A DNA stretch of 7,629 bases from Lutibacter sp. (GTDB lineage: Bacteria > Bacteroidota > Bacteroidia > Flavobacteriales > Flavobacteriaceae): positions 1 to 7,629 of the forward strand of contig NZ_JAKIUR010000087.1 in NCBI RefSeq assembly GCF_021647475.1, written 5' to 3'. Under the pieces are notes generated by a model. The model saw nothing but the letters and a program-made list of their open reading frames with translations, made no database searches and was not told the DNA's origin. The stretch's first letter is position 1, and every line of letters begins with the position of its first letter. This document shows positions 1 to 6,642 of this stretch, in pieces. Position numbers and translations under genes: made by a program.

Positions 1-749
1 TCTGCATATATTGATTTAAAAAATAGTTCGGTTTTTGGGTCTGTTTTTAATACAGGTTTAATTCGTTTTAAAACTATGAAATCTGCTAACAAATAATTAT
101 TTCCTGCAATATCAATATTGTTAATTTCTCTAATTGAATGGTCACGCATATAATATTTCATATTATACTTTCCGCTTTCATTTTTAACGATTTCTAATTT
201 AATTTGATTAGGTTGCCAATATGGGCTTCCAGATTTTAGTATAAAACCAACATAATCTCTTTTTGAGTTATTCTTGTCCTTTATTATTCCTATGGTATAA
301 GGCTGTGAAATCCAAACTCCTTCAAAGCTATTCTTATTTTTTAAACTCTCGATATACTTATTAAATTCCTTCTCTTTAATCTCAAATTTTGGACTGTCTT
401 TGTAGATTTCTATTATTTCTTTTTTTGATAACTCTTTTTGGTTATTTGAAGTATTCGTGTTTTCGTTTAAAACTATTTGTAAATGATTTTTTCTAAAAAA
501 TTCTGTCCAATCATTTAATAATTTTAAACATTCTGTTTTATTGTTAATTTTTGATGCTTTTTCTTTGAAAACCTTATTGTGAATTAAATAAGCATTTTCT
601 CCTTTTTTGTCAATTACATATTGAAATCCAGCATCATTTTTTTCAAAGATTTCTATTAACCATTTTAGATTTGAAGAGCAATCACAATTTTGTGCATAAC
701 TTATTGATGAAGTGAAAAATATCAATAGTAATAAATATAGTTTTTTCAT
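1..749 (-). CDS. Exported protein, N-terminal part of a probable S41-family (tail-specific) peptidase; 3' end outside window
   Basis: The frame is open from ATG at 749-747 to the window edge, giving 249 complete codons with no stop; the C-terminus is missing. The first 20 or so residues form a Sec signal peptide (MKK, a Leu/Ile/Phe-rich core, then SYA|Q), so the protein is exported. The mature part begins NCDCSSNLKWL and includes 'EKNDAGFQY', 'YLIHN' and 'CLKLLNDWTEFFRKNHL', then a region beginning 'FEGVWIS'. From memory of the family, this Cys-rich start and 'ND.GF.Y ... C...L..W..FF...H' pattern is typical of the N-terminal region of S41 peptidases in Flavobacteriia. The catalytic Ser-Lys domain would lie beyond position 1 and cannot be seen, so activity is not established. 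It has its own candidate promoter and is probably transcribed separately from the operon at 920-5151. The alternative is a secreted protein that shares only this N-terminal domain. Confidence 0.65.
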   Translation of the reverse strand, partial: MKKLYLLLLIFFTSSISYAQNCDCSSNLKWLIEIFEKNDAGFQYVIDKKGENAYLIHNKVFKEKASKINNKTECLKLLNDWTEFFRKNHLQIVLNENTNTSNNQKELSKKEIIEIYKDSPKFEIKEKEFNKYIESLKNKNSFEGVWISQPYTIGIIKDKNNSKRDYVGFILKSGSPYWQPNQIKLEIVKNESGKYNMKYYMRDHSIREINNIDIAGNNYLLADFIVLKRIKPVLKTDPKTELFFKSIYA

Positions 750-770
750 AATATTTTTATTTTACATAAA

Positions 771-796
771 GACGTTTATTCCTCTCTTTTGTTACA
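771..796 (-). promoter_or_regulatory. Candidate ECF-sigma promoter for the S41-peptidase-like gene
   Basis: On the minus strand TGTAACAAAA (796-787) is followed, 16 nt after the AAC core, by CGTCTTTAT (774-766). An AAC-containing -35 and a CGTC -10 about 16 nt apart is the general pattern for extracytoplasmic-function sigma factors. Transcription would start near 765, leaving a leader of about 16 nt that is A-rich and has no Shine-Dalgarno motif. The motif match is seen directly; use by an ECF sigma factor is inferred. Confidence 0.45.
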
Positions 797-919
797 GTTT
801 TGTTTTTTCTTTAATATTTGTTGCTAATGGACTTTTATAAAATTACTGCAACTTTGAATATAAGATTTCTCTAATTAACTTTAATGATATCCCACTAAAA
901 TAAGTTGATTTTTATTGGT

Positions 920-2275
920 TTACTTTTCATCAATTAATTCCTCATCCATTCCCATATGCATTTTTCCATCTTTATCTGTATGAGATTTCATAAAAAGATA
1001 TTGACTTAAAAAAATGAGAATGATTCCTATTAAAGCAACTACAAGAACAAAAGGATCACTCAAATATTTTAAATAAATAAAAGCAAACAAAACAACAATG
1101 TCCATTATAATTGCAATTATTGGAATAATTGGATTAAAACTTATATTCACATCTTTTTTTAAATATCTTATAAGTCCCCAATGAATAGCAATATCCATTA
1201 TTAAGTAGAAAATAGCTCCAATGGAAGCAATTCTGGTAAGGTCAAACAGTATGGTTAAAAGTATGGCAAGAGAAACGGTAAAAAAAAGAGCCGGATTTTT
1301 AAGTTTTCTCACTTTATTTATATTAGGTACTTGCTTCATATCACCCAGCATACCTAACATTCTGGAAGCTGAATATACACTTGCTATTACTCCTGAAACC
1401 GTTGCAATAATTGCAAGAAAAATAGTTAATATAGAACCCCATTCACCAAATATCGGCTCTGCAGCAGCAGCTAAAGCATAATCTTTTGCTGCAATAATTT
1501 TAGGAATACTTAATCCTCCAGAAACTGATAGTGCTAAAGTAACATATATTAGGGTACATATTAAAATTGAAATAATAATAGATTTACCAATATTTTTATG
1601 TGGGTTTATAATATCTCCTCCTTGATTTGTAATTGTTGTAAAACCTTTATAAGCAAGAATTGATAATGCCAATGCTGCCACAAATCCTAATCCCTTTGGT
1701 AGGTCTGCATTTACTCCAGAAACATAAGTACCTGTAATTGTGGGTAAACCCGATATTACAAGACCCGCAATTGCTAAAAGCGAAATTCCAACAACTTTTA
1801 TTATTGCCGTAAAAGTAGCTGTTACCTCTATTACTTTATTACCTGATATATTGACTATATAAGCTATAGCAATAAGTATTACACCAAGAATTGAGGCATA
1901 ACCAGCGTATTCTTTAGGAAATAGTCTAAGCGTATAAGCACCAAAAGTACCTGCTACTAAACTTTCAGAAACTACCATAGACACGTACATTAACAATGAA
2001 AAAGTTCCTGTTGCAGTACTAGGCCCGTATGATTTTGTAAAGAATTTTACTACTCCCCCTGATGATGGATAGGCATTGGAAAATTTAACGTAGGAATATG
2101 AGCTAAAACCTACTACAACTGCACCGGCTATAAATGCTATTGGAAACAAGTCGCCTACCAATTCAGCAATCTGACCCATTAGCACAAAAATACCTGCACC
2201 AATCATCACACCTGTACCTAATGAAATAGATCCAATTAATGATAATTTTTGTTTTTCTTGTTTTTGCATTTTCAT
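920..2275 (-). CDS. APC-superfamily amino acid/polyamine-type permease
   Basis: A 451-residue inner-membrane transporter with about 12 predicted helices (roughly 12-33, 43-63, 88-112, 124-142, 150-174, 194-213, 231-252, 278-303, 328-346, 349-370, 382-403, 409-428). Helix 1 carries the APC signature GTGVMIGAGIF (20-30), the unwound segment that binds the substrate carboxylate in LeuT-fold transporters. 'YPSSGG' (69-74) and 'ALSILAYKGFTTITNQGGDI' (203-222) match other conserved APC positions. Length is normal for the family. The substrate cannot be read from sequence; an amino acid is the default guess. The cytoplasmic C-terminal tail is unusual, containing KMHMGMD (438-444) followed by an acidic end. 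The gene starts 4 nt after the stop of the K+ channel gene, so the two are almost certainly co-transcribed and probably translationally coupled. It is the last gene of the oxidase operon. No convincing hairpin terminator is visible downstream. Confidence 0.88.
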   Translation of the reverse strand: MKMQKQEKQKLSLIGSISLGTGVMIGAGIFVLMGQIAELVGDLFPIAFIAGAVVVGFSSYSYVKFSNAYPSSGGVVKFFTKSYGPSTATGTFSLLMYVSMVVSESLVAGTFGAYTLRLFPKEYAGYASILGVILIAIAYIVNISGNKVIEVTATFTAIIKVVGISLLAIAGLVISGLPTITGTYVSGVNADLPKGLGFVAALALSILAYKGFTTITNQGGDIINPHKNIGKSIIISILICTLIYVTLALSVSGGLSIPKIIAAKDYALAAAAEPIFGEWGSILTIFLAIIATVSGVIASVYSASRMLGMLGDMKQVPNINKVRKLKNPALFFTVSLAILLTILFDLTRIASIGAIFYLIMDIAIHWGLIRYLKKDVNISFNPIIPIIAIIMDIVVLFAFIYLKYLSDPFVLVVALIGIILIFLSQYLFMKSHTDKDGKMHMGMDEELIDEK

Positions 2276-2279
2276 TTTT

Positions 2280-2816
2280 CTATTTATTTCTAAAATATTT
2301 TGAAATAATAAATACGATTACCACAAATGCTGATATCATTTCAAATACAGTAATTAGTTTTGCGACAGGACTTAAAGGAATAATATCTCCATACCCAACA
2401 GTTGTAAAAGTAACAATACTGAAATATAAAAAGTTTAAAAAACGAGATATTAATGGTTGATTATTTTGAATTCCTGAAAATGCATCTGTATAAATTTCTG
2501 AAGCACATAAGTAATCTATTGCAAATGAAATAACTATAATAGCAATTATAGCACCAAGTAAAAGTAACATGTGATTGAATGAATGGTTACTTTCAATAAG
2601 TGTATCTAATTTTTTAAATGTATGTGAAACTAAAAGATAAATTTTTGTTATTGAAAATAATACTAATGCACCTGCCCATAAATTTGGATACTCCAAATGA
2701 CCCCAAATATTCATTATTAAAAAGAATAGCAAAAACAATACAAGCAGAAATATAAATTCTTTAGTAAGACTCAGTACAAGCTTAATTTTAGGAAGAATTT
2801 TATTTGTAATGAGCAT
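2280..2816 (-). CDS. Small tetra-helical potassium channel (Ion_trans_2 pore domain)
   Basis: A 178-residue membrane protein. Predicted helices lie near 18-38, 44-65, 81-105 and 150-173. A pore helix and selectivity filter lie between the last two: 'YFSIVTFTTVGYGD' (131-144), with TVGYGD at 139-144 being the canonical K+ filter. The last two helices plus the P-loop form the standard two-helix pore module, and the first two helices are an N-terminal addition. There is no RCK/TrkA-N regulatory domain and no charged S4 voltage sensor, so gating is unknown. It should assemble as a tetramer in the inner membrane and conduct K+. It lies 61 nt downstream of the multicopper oxidase gene and 4 nt upstream of the permease gene on the same strand, consistent with one operon. 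The start at 2816 leaves a short AT-rich leader without a Shine-Dalgarno motif, as is usual for Bacteroidota. Confidence 0.88.
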   Translation of the reverse strand: MLITNKILPKIKLVLSLTKEFIFLLVLFLLFFLIMNIWGHLEYPNLWAGALVLFSITKIYLLVSHTFKKLDTLIESNHSFNHMLLLLGAIIAIIVISFAIDYLCASEIYTDAFSGIQNNQPLISRFLNFLYFSIVTFTTVGYGDIIPLSPVAKLITVFEMISAFVVIVFIISKYFRNK

Positions 2817-2877
2817 ATCTCTTTTATTTTTAGGTCAATGTAATAAAATTTATAATTAACCGATTACTTTTTTATAA

Positions 2878-5151
2878 TTAAAATCGAATAGATAAACCTG
2901 CTCCACCTCCATAACGATTGTCATAGCTTGCCATTAAAGAAAAATTTCTTGAAAACATATATTCCGCTCCGGCACTCCAAACAGTTTCAGATAGATAATT
3001 TTTATTAGTAGGTAGATTGTTTACAATACCAAAATCTATTTGGTATTCATAATAACCAAATACCGAAAGTTTTGGGAAAATTAAAATGCTTTTACCTAGA
3101 GATACTCTTGTTCTTAAATCACTATCTATACGAGTATCTAAACTAAAAAGGTAGGGTGTTAAAAAACGAATACCTGCTACGGCTGTTGTTTTAAAATTGT
3201 TTAAACTATCAGGAATTTCATTTTCTATATTTACGCCTCCAAAAACACGTAAATAATCATGTAAATAATATTCATAAGTAAATTCTGCTTCCATATTTTT
3301 GTTCCAACCATATTCAACTGATGCATTAAATTGGTTTCTGATATTAGAAGTTGTTAAATTTATTGCTGTCATACTTGAAGTGGCATCTAGTAATCCCCAT
3401 GTATAATATCTATCGGTTTCGGCTAATAATGTTTTTACAGGATAGCCTTTCATACGTGGATCACGTGGAGTATCATAACTAATAACACGAGCCATTCCAC
3501 CCATTAAATGATATAAAATATGACAGTGAAAAAACCAATCACCATATTCATTTCCATAAAATTCAATAGTTACTGACTGCATTGGCGGTACATTTACCGT
3601 GTGTTTTAAAGGTGAATAGTCTCCATTTTTATTAATTACCCTAAAAAAATGTCCGTGCAAATGCATTGGATGATGCATCATGGTTAAATTATTGAGTGTA
3701 ATACGAGTTACTTGATTGCCTTTTATTTTTATTTTATCGGCTTCTGAAAGTGGAACTCCATTCATACTCCAAATATATCGTTGCATATTTCCTGTAAGGT
3801 TTAACAAAATTTCTTTTACAGGAATATCTTTATTAAAATTGGTTTTTTTTGGCGATTTTAAATAATCATAATTGTATTGAGTAGCTATTTGCTTTCCTGA
3901 ATCTACTTTATTATCATCATTCTTCATCTTATCATTTTTACTTTTTGAAGAATTCATTTTATTAGAATTATTCATATCCATTCCTTTCATTTTGCCTTTC
4001 ATTTGCATATCATATTCTTTTTTCATTTTAAAGCGTTCATCTTTTTTTGGACGAAATTTTAAGCCATGTGCTCCCATTTTCATGTCCATTTTTGCCATGT
4101 TCATCATCATCCCAATTTTATCTGGTTTCATAACATTTGGTGCTTTCAATACTTTCCCTTTTCCTAAGAATACAGAGGCAGTTCCTGAACCATCTTGTGC
4201 AGTAATTTTAAATTCTATTTTACCATCTTCTGGAATTGTAACAATAAAATCGTATGCTTCTGCTATAGCAATAAAAGTTTTGTTCTTTTTTATGGGAACA
4301 ACATCTAATCCATCAGCAGAAACTAATAATGGATTTCCACCGCCAAAAGTCATCCAAAAAGAAGTGGAAGCTCCACCGTCAATTATACGTAAACGTACTT
4401 TTTCTCCAGCTTTAAATTCAGGATATTCAATAGATTGTTCTCCATTAATTAAAAATGCTGGATAATAAATATCTGCAATATCAACACCTTCCATACGTTG
4501 TTTCCAAAAATTGAGTTGTGCTCCTAAAGCACCTCTTTTAATTACTTGGTTTAATGGTGTTGAAGTACCTTTTCTATTGGTGTACCACTCTGTTCCTCGT
4601 TTTAAATTTCGCAATACATTCATTGGCTTTTCGTTAGTCCAATCAGAAAGCATTAATACCAATTCTTTATCATATTTTAAAGTTTCTTTTTTAGGATGAA
4701 TAACAATTGCCCCAAAAACACCAACTTGTTCTTGTAACAGTGTATGTCCATGATACCAATAAGTTCCAGATTGTTTAATAGGGAATTCATATTTTAGGGT
4801 ATGACCTGGTTCTATTGGTGGTGTTGTTAAATATGGAACGCCATCATAAAAATTAGGCAATAAAAGACCATGCCAATGAATAGAAGTTTCTACGTTCATT
4901 TCGTTTTTTACATAAATTATAGCATATTCGCCTTCAGTAAATTCTAGTACTGGCCCGGGGATGGTTCCGTTTATAGTCATTCCCACAACTTTTGTTCCGG
5001 CTTTATTTACTTTTTCTTGTTTTAATATAAGTGTATATTCTTTTACAGGAAGATTGTTTACATTTCCTTCTACCGATTTTTCTGTTTGTGCATAAGAATT
5101 TATCCCTATAAATAGAAATAGTATGCTTAACATATAAATTAATTTTTTCAT
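2878..5151 (-). CDS. CopA-type multicopper oxidase fused to a C-terminal CopB-like beta-barrel
   Basis: A 757-residue exported copper oxidase, expected to oxidise Cu(I) or similar substrates in the periplasm using O2. Residues 1-21 are a Sec signal peptide (cleavage SYA|Q); no Tat twin-arginine is seen. All copper motifs are present: HWHG (92-95), YWYHGH (131-136), HPMHLHGH (494-501) and HCHILYHLMGGM (542-553). These give type 1 ligands H494, C543, H548 and M553, with a trinuclear centre from H92, H94, H134, H136, H497, H499, H542 and H544. Residues about 341-410 form a Met-rich, Lys-rich insert (16 Met) before the third cupredoxin domain, like Met-rich copper-binding segments in CopA/CueO. 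Residues about 570-757 are extra: alternating hydrophobic strands, 'GIRFLTPYLFSLDTRIDSD' (660-678), and a C-terminal Phe, resembling the CopB outer-membrane barrel. CopA-type oxidases normally end soon after the HCH motif, so this is a fusion. It is the first gene of the operon with the channel and permease. The oxidase call is firm; the barrel call is moderately firm. Confidence 0.93.
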   Translation of the reverse strand: MKKLIYMLSILFLFIGINSYAQTEKSVEGNVNNLPVKEYTLILKQEKVNKAGTKVVGMTINGTIPGPVLEFTEGEYAIIYVKNEMNVETSIHWHGLLLPNFYDGVPYLTTPPIEPGHTLKYEFPIKQSGTYWYHGHTLLQEQVGVFGAIVIHPKKETLKYDKELVLMLSDWTNEKPMNVLRNLKRGTEWYTNRKGTSTPLNQVIKRGALGAQLNFWKQRMEGVDIADIYYPAFLINGEQSIEYPEFKAGEKVRLRIIDGGASTSFWMTFGGGNPLLVSADGLDVVPIKKNKTFIAIAEAYDFIVTIPEDGKIEFKITAQDGSGTASVFLGKGKVLKAPNVMKPDKIGMMMNMAKMDMKMGAHGLKFRPKKDERFKMKKEYDMQMKGKMKGMDMNNSNKMNSSKSKNDKMKNDDNKVDSGKQIATQYNYDYLKSPKKTNFNKDIPVKEILLNLTGNMQRYIWSMNGVPLSEADKIKIKGNQVTRITLNNLTMMHHPMHLHGHFFRVINKNGDYSPLKHTVNVPPMQSVTIEFYGNEYGDWFFHCHILYHLMGGMARVISYDTPRDPRMKGYPVKTLLAETDRYYTWGLLDATSSMTAINLTTSNIRNQFNASVEYGWNKNMEAEFTYEYYLHDYLRVFGGVNIENEIPDSLNNFKTTAVAGIRFLTPYLFSLDTRIDSDLRTRVSLGKSILIFPKLSVFGYYEYQIDFGIVNNLPTNKNYLSETVWSAGAEYMFSRNFSLMASYDNRYGGGAGLSIRF
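2881..3444 (-). other. C-terminal CopB-like outer-membrane beta-barrel domain of the oxidase
   Basis: This covers residues about 570-757. The segment contains no copper-oxidase motif. It has about eight to ten amphipathic strands separated by short turns, for example 'QFNASVEYGW', 'EAEFTYEYYLHDYLRVFGG', 'TAVAGIRFLTPYLFSLDTR', 'LSVFGYYEYQIDFG', 'AGAEYMFSRNFSLMASYDN' and 'GLSIRF'. The order 'tested barrel strand, then G-rich strand with .PY.F..D.....D...R' matches my recollection of CopB/PcoB (copper resistance protein B family). The terminal Phe is the usual outer-membrane insertion signal. If correct, the oxidase would be tethered to the outer membrane on the periplasmic side. Confidence 0.65.
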
Positions 5152-5182
5152 GATTTTATTTTTTAATTGTTGTGTTTTTACG

Positions 5183-5212
5183 TTTATATATTTAGTTATA
5201 ATTGTATTGCAA
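5183..5212 (-). promoter_or_regulatory. Weak candidate promoter for the oxidase operon
   Basis: On the minus strand TTGCAA (5212-5207) and TATAAA (5188-5183) are separated by 18 nt, which would start transcription near 5175 and leave a leader of about 24 nt. The match to the Bacteroidota -7 consensus (TAnnTTTG) is poor and the region is very AT-rich, so chance is a real possibility. No Shine-Dalgarno motif precedes the ATG. Confidence 0.25.
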
Positions 5213-5238
5213 GATTCATAAAAACATTCACAATTTTA

Positions 5239-5270
5239 TATATAATTTTGATTAAATTGTATATAATTTT
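5239..5270. repeat. Pair of 11-bp direct repeats spaced 21 bp, upstream of the oxidase gene
   Basis: TATATAATTTT occurs at 5239-5249 and again at 5260-5270, a start-to-start distance of 21 bp, which is two helical turns. The pair lies about 90-120 nt upstream of the oxidase start and upstream of the weak promoter. The same-face spacing suits binding of a dimer or of tandem activator subunits, but the AT-rich composition makes chance recurrence fairly likely. Confidence 0.3.
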
Positions 5271-5324
5271 ATAAGTTGCCGGTACTTTGTTGTTTTTTAA
5301 GATTTAAATTATTTGGCTAAATTC

Positions 5325-5445
5325 TCTTAACTATTTGTAACGGCTATAAAAATCAATATTACTATTGTCCAAAATTTAGTTATAATCTATATATTTTTCT
5401 TACTATTGTTATTTCTGTGCCATTTTTCTTAATCAGTTATAACGG
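5325..5445. repeat. Two degenerate copies of a TCTTAA-N7-TAACGG element
   Basis: TCTTAACTATTTGTAACGG (5325-5343) and TCTTAATCAGTTATAACGG (5427-5445) agree at 15 of 19 positions and lie 102 bp apart in the same orientation. The sequences after each copy do not align well. Short TAACGG-containing repeats near gene ends are familiar from flavobacterial intergenic DNA, but I cannot name a defined family. Confidence 0.3.
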
Positions 5446-5501
5446 TTTTTGTTTAAGCCCTAATTTAGTGAATTTTTTTAGCATTATATTTTAATAAAAA
5501 T

Positions 5502-5526
5502 AAAAGCTCCTTTTTAAGGAGCTTTT
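5502..5526 (-). terminator. Intrinsic terminator downstream of the EamA-exporter gene
   Basis: AAAAGCTCCTT (5502-5512), a TTT loop (5513-5515) and AAGGAGCTTTT (5516-5526) form a perfect 11-bp stem. Read on the minus strand, the stem is followed by a T-rich tract (TTTTATTTTTATT). This is the natural end for the exporter transcript, 177 nt after its stop codon. The stem is flanked by T/A runs on both sides, so it could also stop transcription from the other direction. It insulates the oxidase operon from the exporter gene. Confidence 0.85.
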
Positions 5527-5598
5527 AAATACTATTTTACAGTTTTTAGTACCTTAACAACAAATTATCATTGCTACATACTAGCTTACTTGTTTAAC

Positions 5599-5688
5599 TT
5601 AGAAATTTAGAAAACTAATAATATTCAGCTGATCTCGACTTGAACTTTCAAAAAATTGATTCATATAGCCTAATTCAAAAAAACTCAT
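5599..5688 (-). CDS. Doubtful 29-codon ORF in the 3' region of the exporter gene
   Basis: The ORF runs from ATG at 5688 to TAA at 5601-5599. It begins MSFFELGYMNQFF and ends with Phe. It sits 14 nt after the exporter stop and before that gene's terminator, so it would be on the same transcript. I recognise no family, and an ORF of this length is easily produced by chance. It could be a gene remnant. Confidence 0.15.
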   Translation of the reverse strand: MSFFELGYMNQFFESSSRDQLNIISFLNF

Positions 5689-5702
5689 ACTAAAAAATAG
5701 TA

Positions 5703-6620
5703 TTATTTATTAAATCTAGAAAAAATAACAATTTTCTTTTTTGTATTTATAAAATACACTCCTGTTAATAAAATTAAAGCTGCAAAAATAGATTGTGTTG
5801 TAATTTGTTCGTTTAAAAAATACCAACCTAAACTCAATGCAATTATAGGATTTACATAGGTTGATGTTGCCACTTTTTCAGGTGAAACTACTTTTAACAG
5901 ATAATTAAATGACGTAAATGCAATAATACTTCCAAAAATGATGAGTAAAACTAAAGAATATTGAACTTCTAAACTCCAAGTTGTTGGCATAGACCAGGTT
6001 TCATTAAACAAATAACTACTAATTAATAGCATAATTCCACCTAATAACATTTGATAACCTGTATTTACAAAATAGTTTGATGGTAAGTTTGCCTTGGCGA
6101 CAAACAAACTCCCATATCCCCAACTTATCATACAGGCAAAAATCATTAACATACCCAAAATGGTGTCTTCTTGACTAATTAATTGCTTTTGAGAGACCAA
6201 CAAGTATATTCCAATAACTCCAAAAACAACACCAACTATAGATGTTGGTTGAATTTTTTTTCCTTCAAAAATTCTCATTAATAGTAGTACAACTAACGGC
6301 TGTGCTGATATTTCTAATGCTGCGAATCCACTATCTACATATTTCAAGGCCCAAACCACTACTCCATTTGCAAATGTTAAAAATAAAAATCCAGCAATTG
6401 CAGTGTTTCCAAGTTGTTTGCTAGAAATACCTATTTTAATTCCAGAAACTAAAGCTATAATTAATATTAACACCCCTGCACTTAAAAATCGAACAGCTGC
6501 CAACATAAACGGAGGAAGTTCCATAACTGCAATTTTATTAAGCATATAGGTAGATCCCCAAATGACATAAATTGCAAAAAAAGCAAAAACAATTAATAAG
6601 TTATTTTTTGATTTACTCAT
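5703..6620 (-). CDS. EamA/DMT-superfamily exporter, YedA-like
   Basis: A 305-residue inner-membrane protein with about ten helices arranged as two EamA repeats (roughly residues 9-141 and 153-293). Family marks are IYVIWGSTY (17-25), PPFMLAAVRF (36-45), 'GFAALEISAQPL' (98-109), 'SWGYGSL' (166-172) and 'VSPEKVATSTYVNPIIAL' (245-262) followed by LGWYFLNE (264-271). These match the E. coli YedA branch of drug/metabolite exporters in order and spacing. Such proteins export amino acids or other small metabolites; the substrate here is unknown. The start at 6620 gives a helix beginning soon after a short basic N-terminus and leaves a Shine-Dalgarno-free leader. The gene is monocistronic: a terminator lies downstream, and upstream is a divergent intergenic region shared with the molybdoenzyme gene. 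Confidence 0.9.
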   Translation of the reverse strand: MSKSKNNLLIVFAFFAIYVIWGSTYMLNKIAVMELPPFMLAAVRFLSAGVLILIIALVSGIKIGISSKQLGNTAIAGFLFLTFANGVVVWALKYVDSGFAALEISAQPLVVLLLMRIFEGKKIQPTSIVGVVFGVIGIYLLVSQKQLISQEDTILGMLMIFACMISWGYGSLFVAKANLPSNYFVNTGYQMLLGGIMLLISSYLFNETWSMPTTWSLEVQYSLVLLIIFGSIIAFTSFNYLLKVVSPEKVATSTYVNPIIALSLGWYFLNEQITTQSIFAALILLTGVYFINTKKKIVIFSRFNK

Positions 6621-6642
6621 TTAGTCAATATAATTTATAAAC

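Larger units (their letters stand above)
5152..5702. other. 551-nt intergenic region between the oxidase and EamA-exporter genes
   Basis: No convincing gene lies here on either strand. From left to right it holds the oxidase leader and weak promoter (5152-5212), the 21-bp-spaced repeats (5239-5270), two degenerate copies of a TCTTAA...TAACGG element about 102 bp apart (5325-5343 and 5427-5445), a strong hairpin terminator (5502-5526), and the 3' untranslated stretch of the exporter gene with a doubtful 29-codon ORF (5599-5688). I see no tRNA, rRNA or recognisable riboswitch. Confidence 0.6.

Noticed and set aside
750..919. Possible terminator for the oxidase operon after the permease stop
   Set aside because: I found no stable GC-containing hairpin followed by a T tract here; only weak AT-rich pairing.
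1221..1481. Plus-strand 86-codon ORF, and others at 2239-2460, 4511-4699 and 6242-6424
   Set aside because: All run mostly or wholly antisense to well-supported membrane-protein or oxidase genes and show no family motif.
3992..4465. Plus-strand 157-codon ORF
   Set aside because: It lies entirely antisense to the middle of the multicopper oxidase, whose motifs are intact. Its composition reflects the complement of that gene.
5527..5702. Possible tRNA or structured RNA near the CAGCTGATCTCGACTTGAAC segment
   Set aside because: No cloverleaf, T-loop (GTTCAA) or acceptor pairing can be drawn, and the region lies in the exporter's 3' untranslated stretch.
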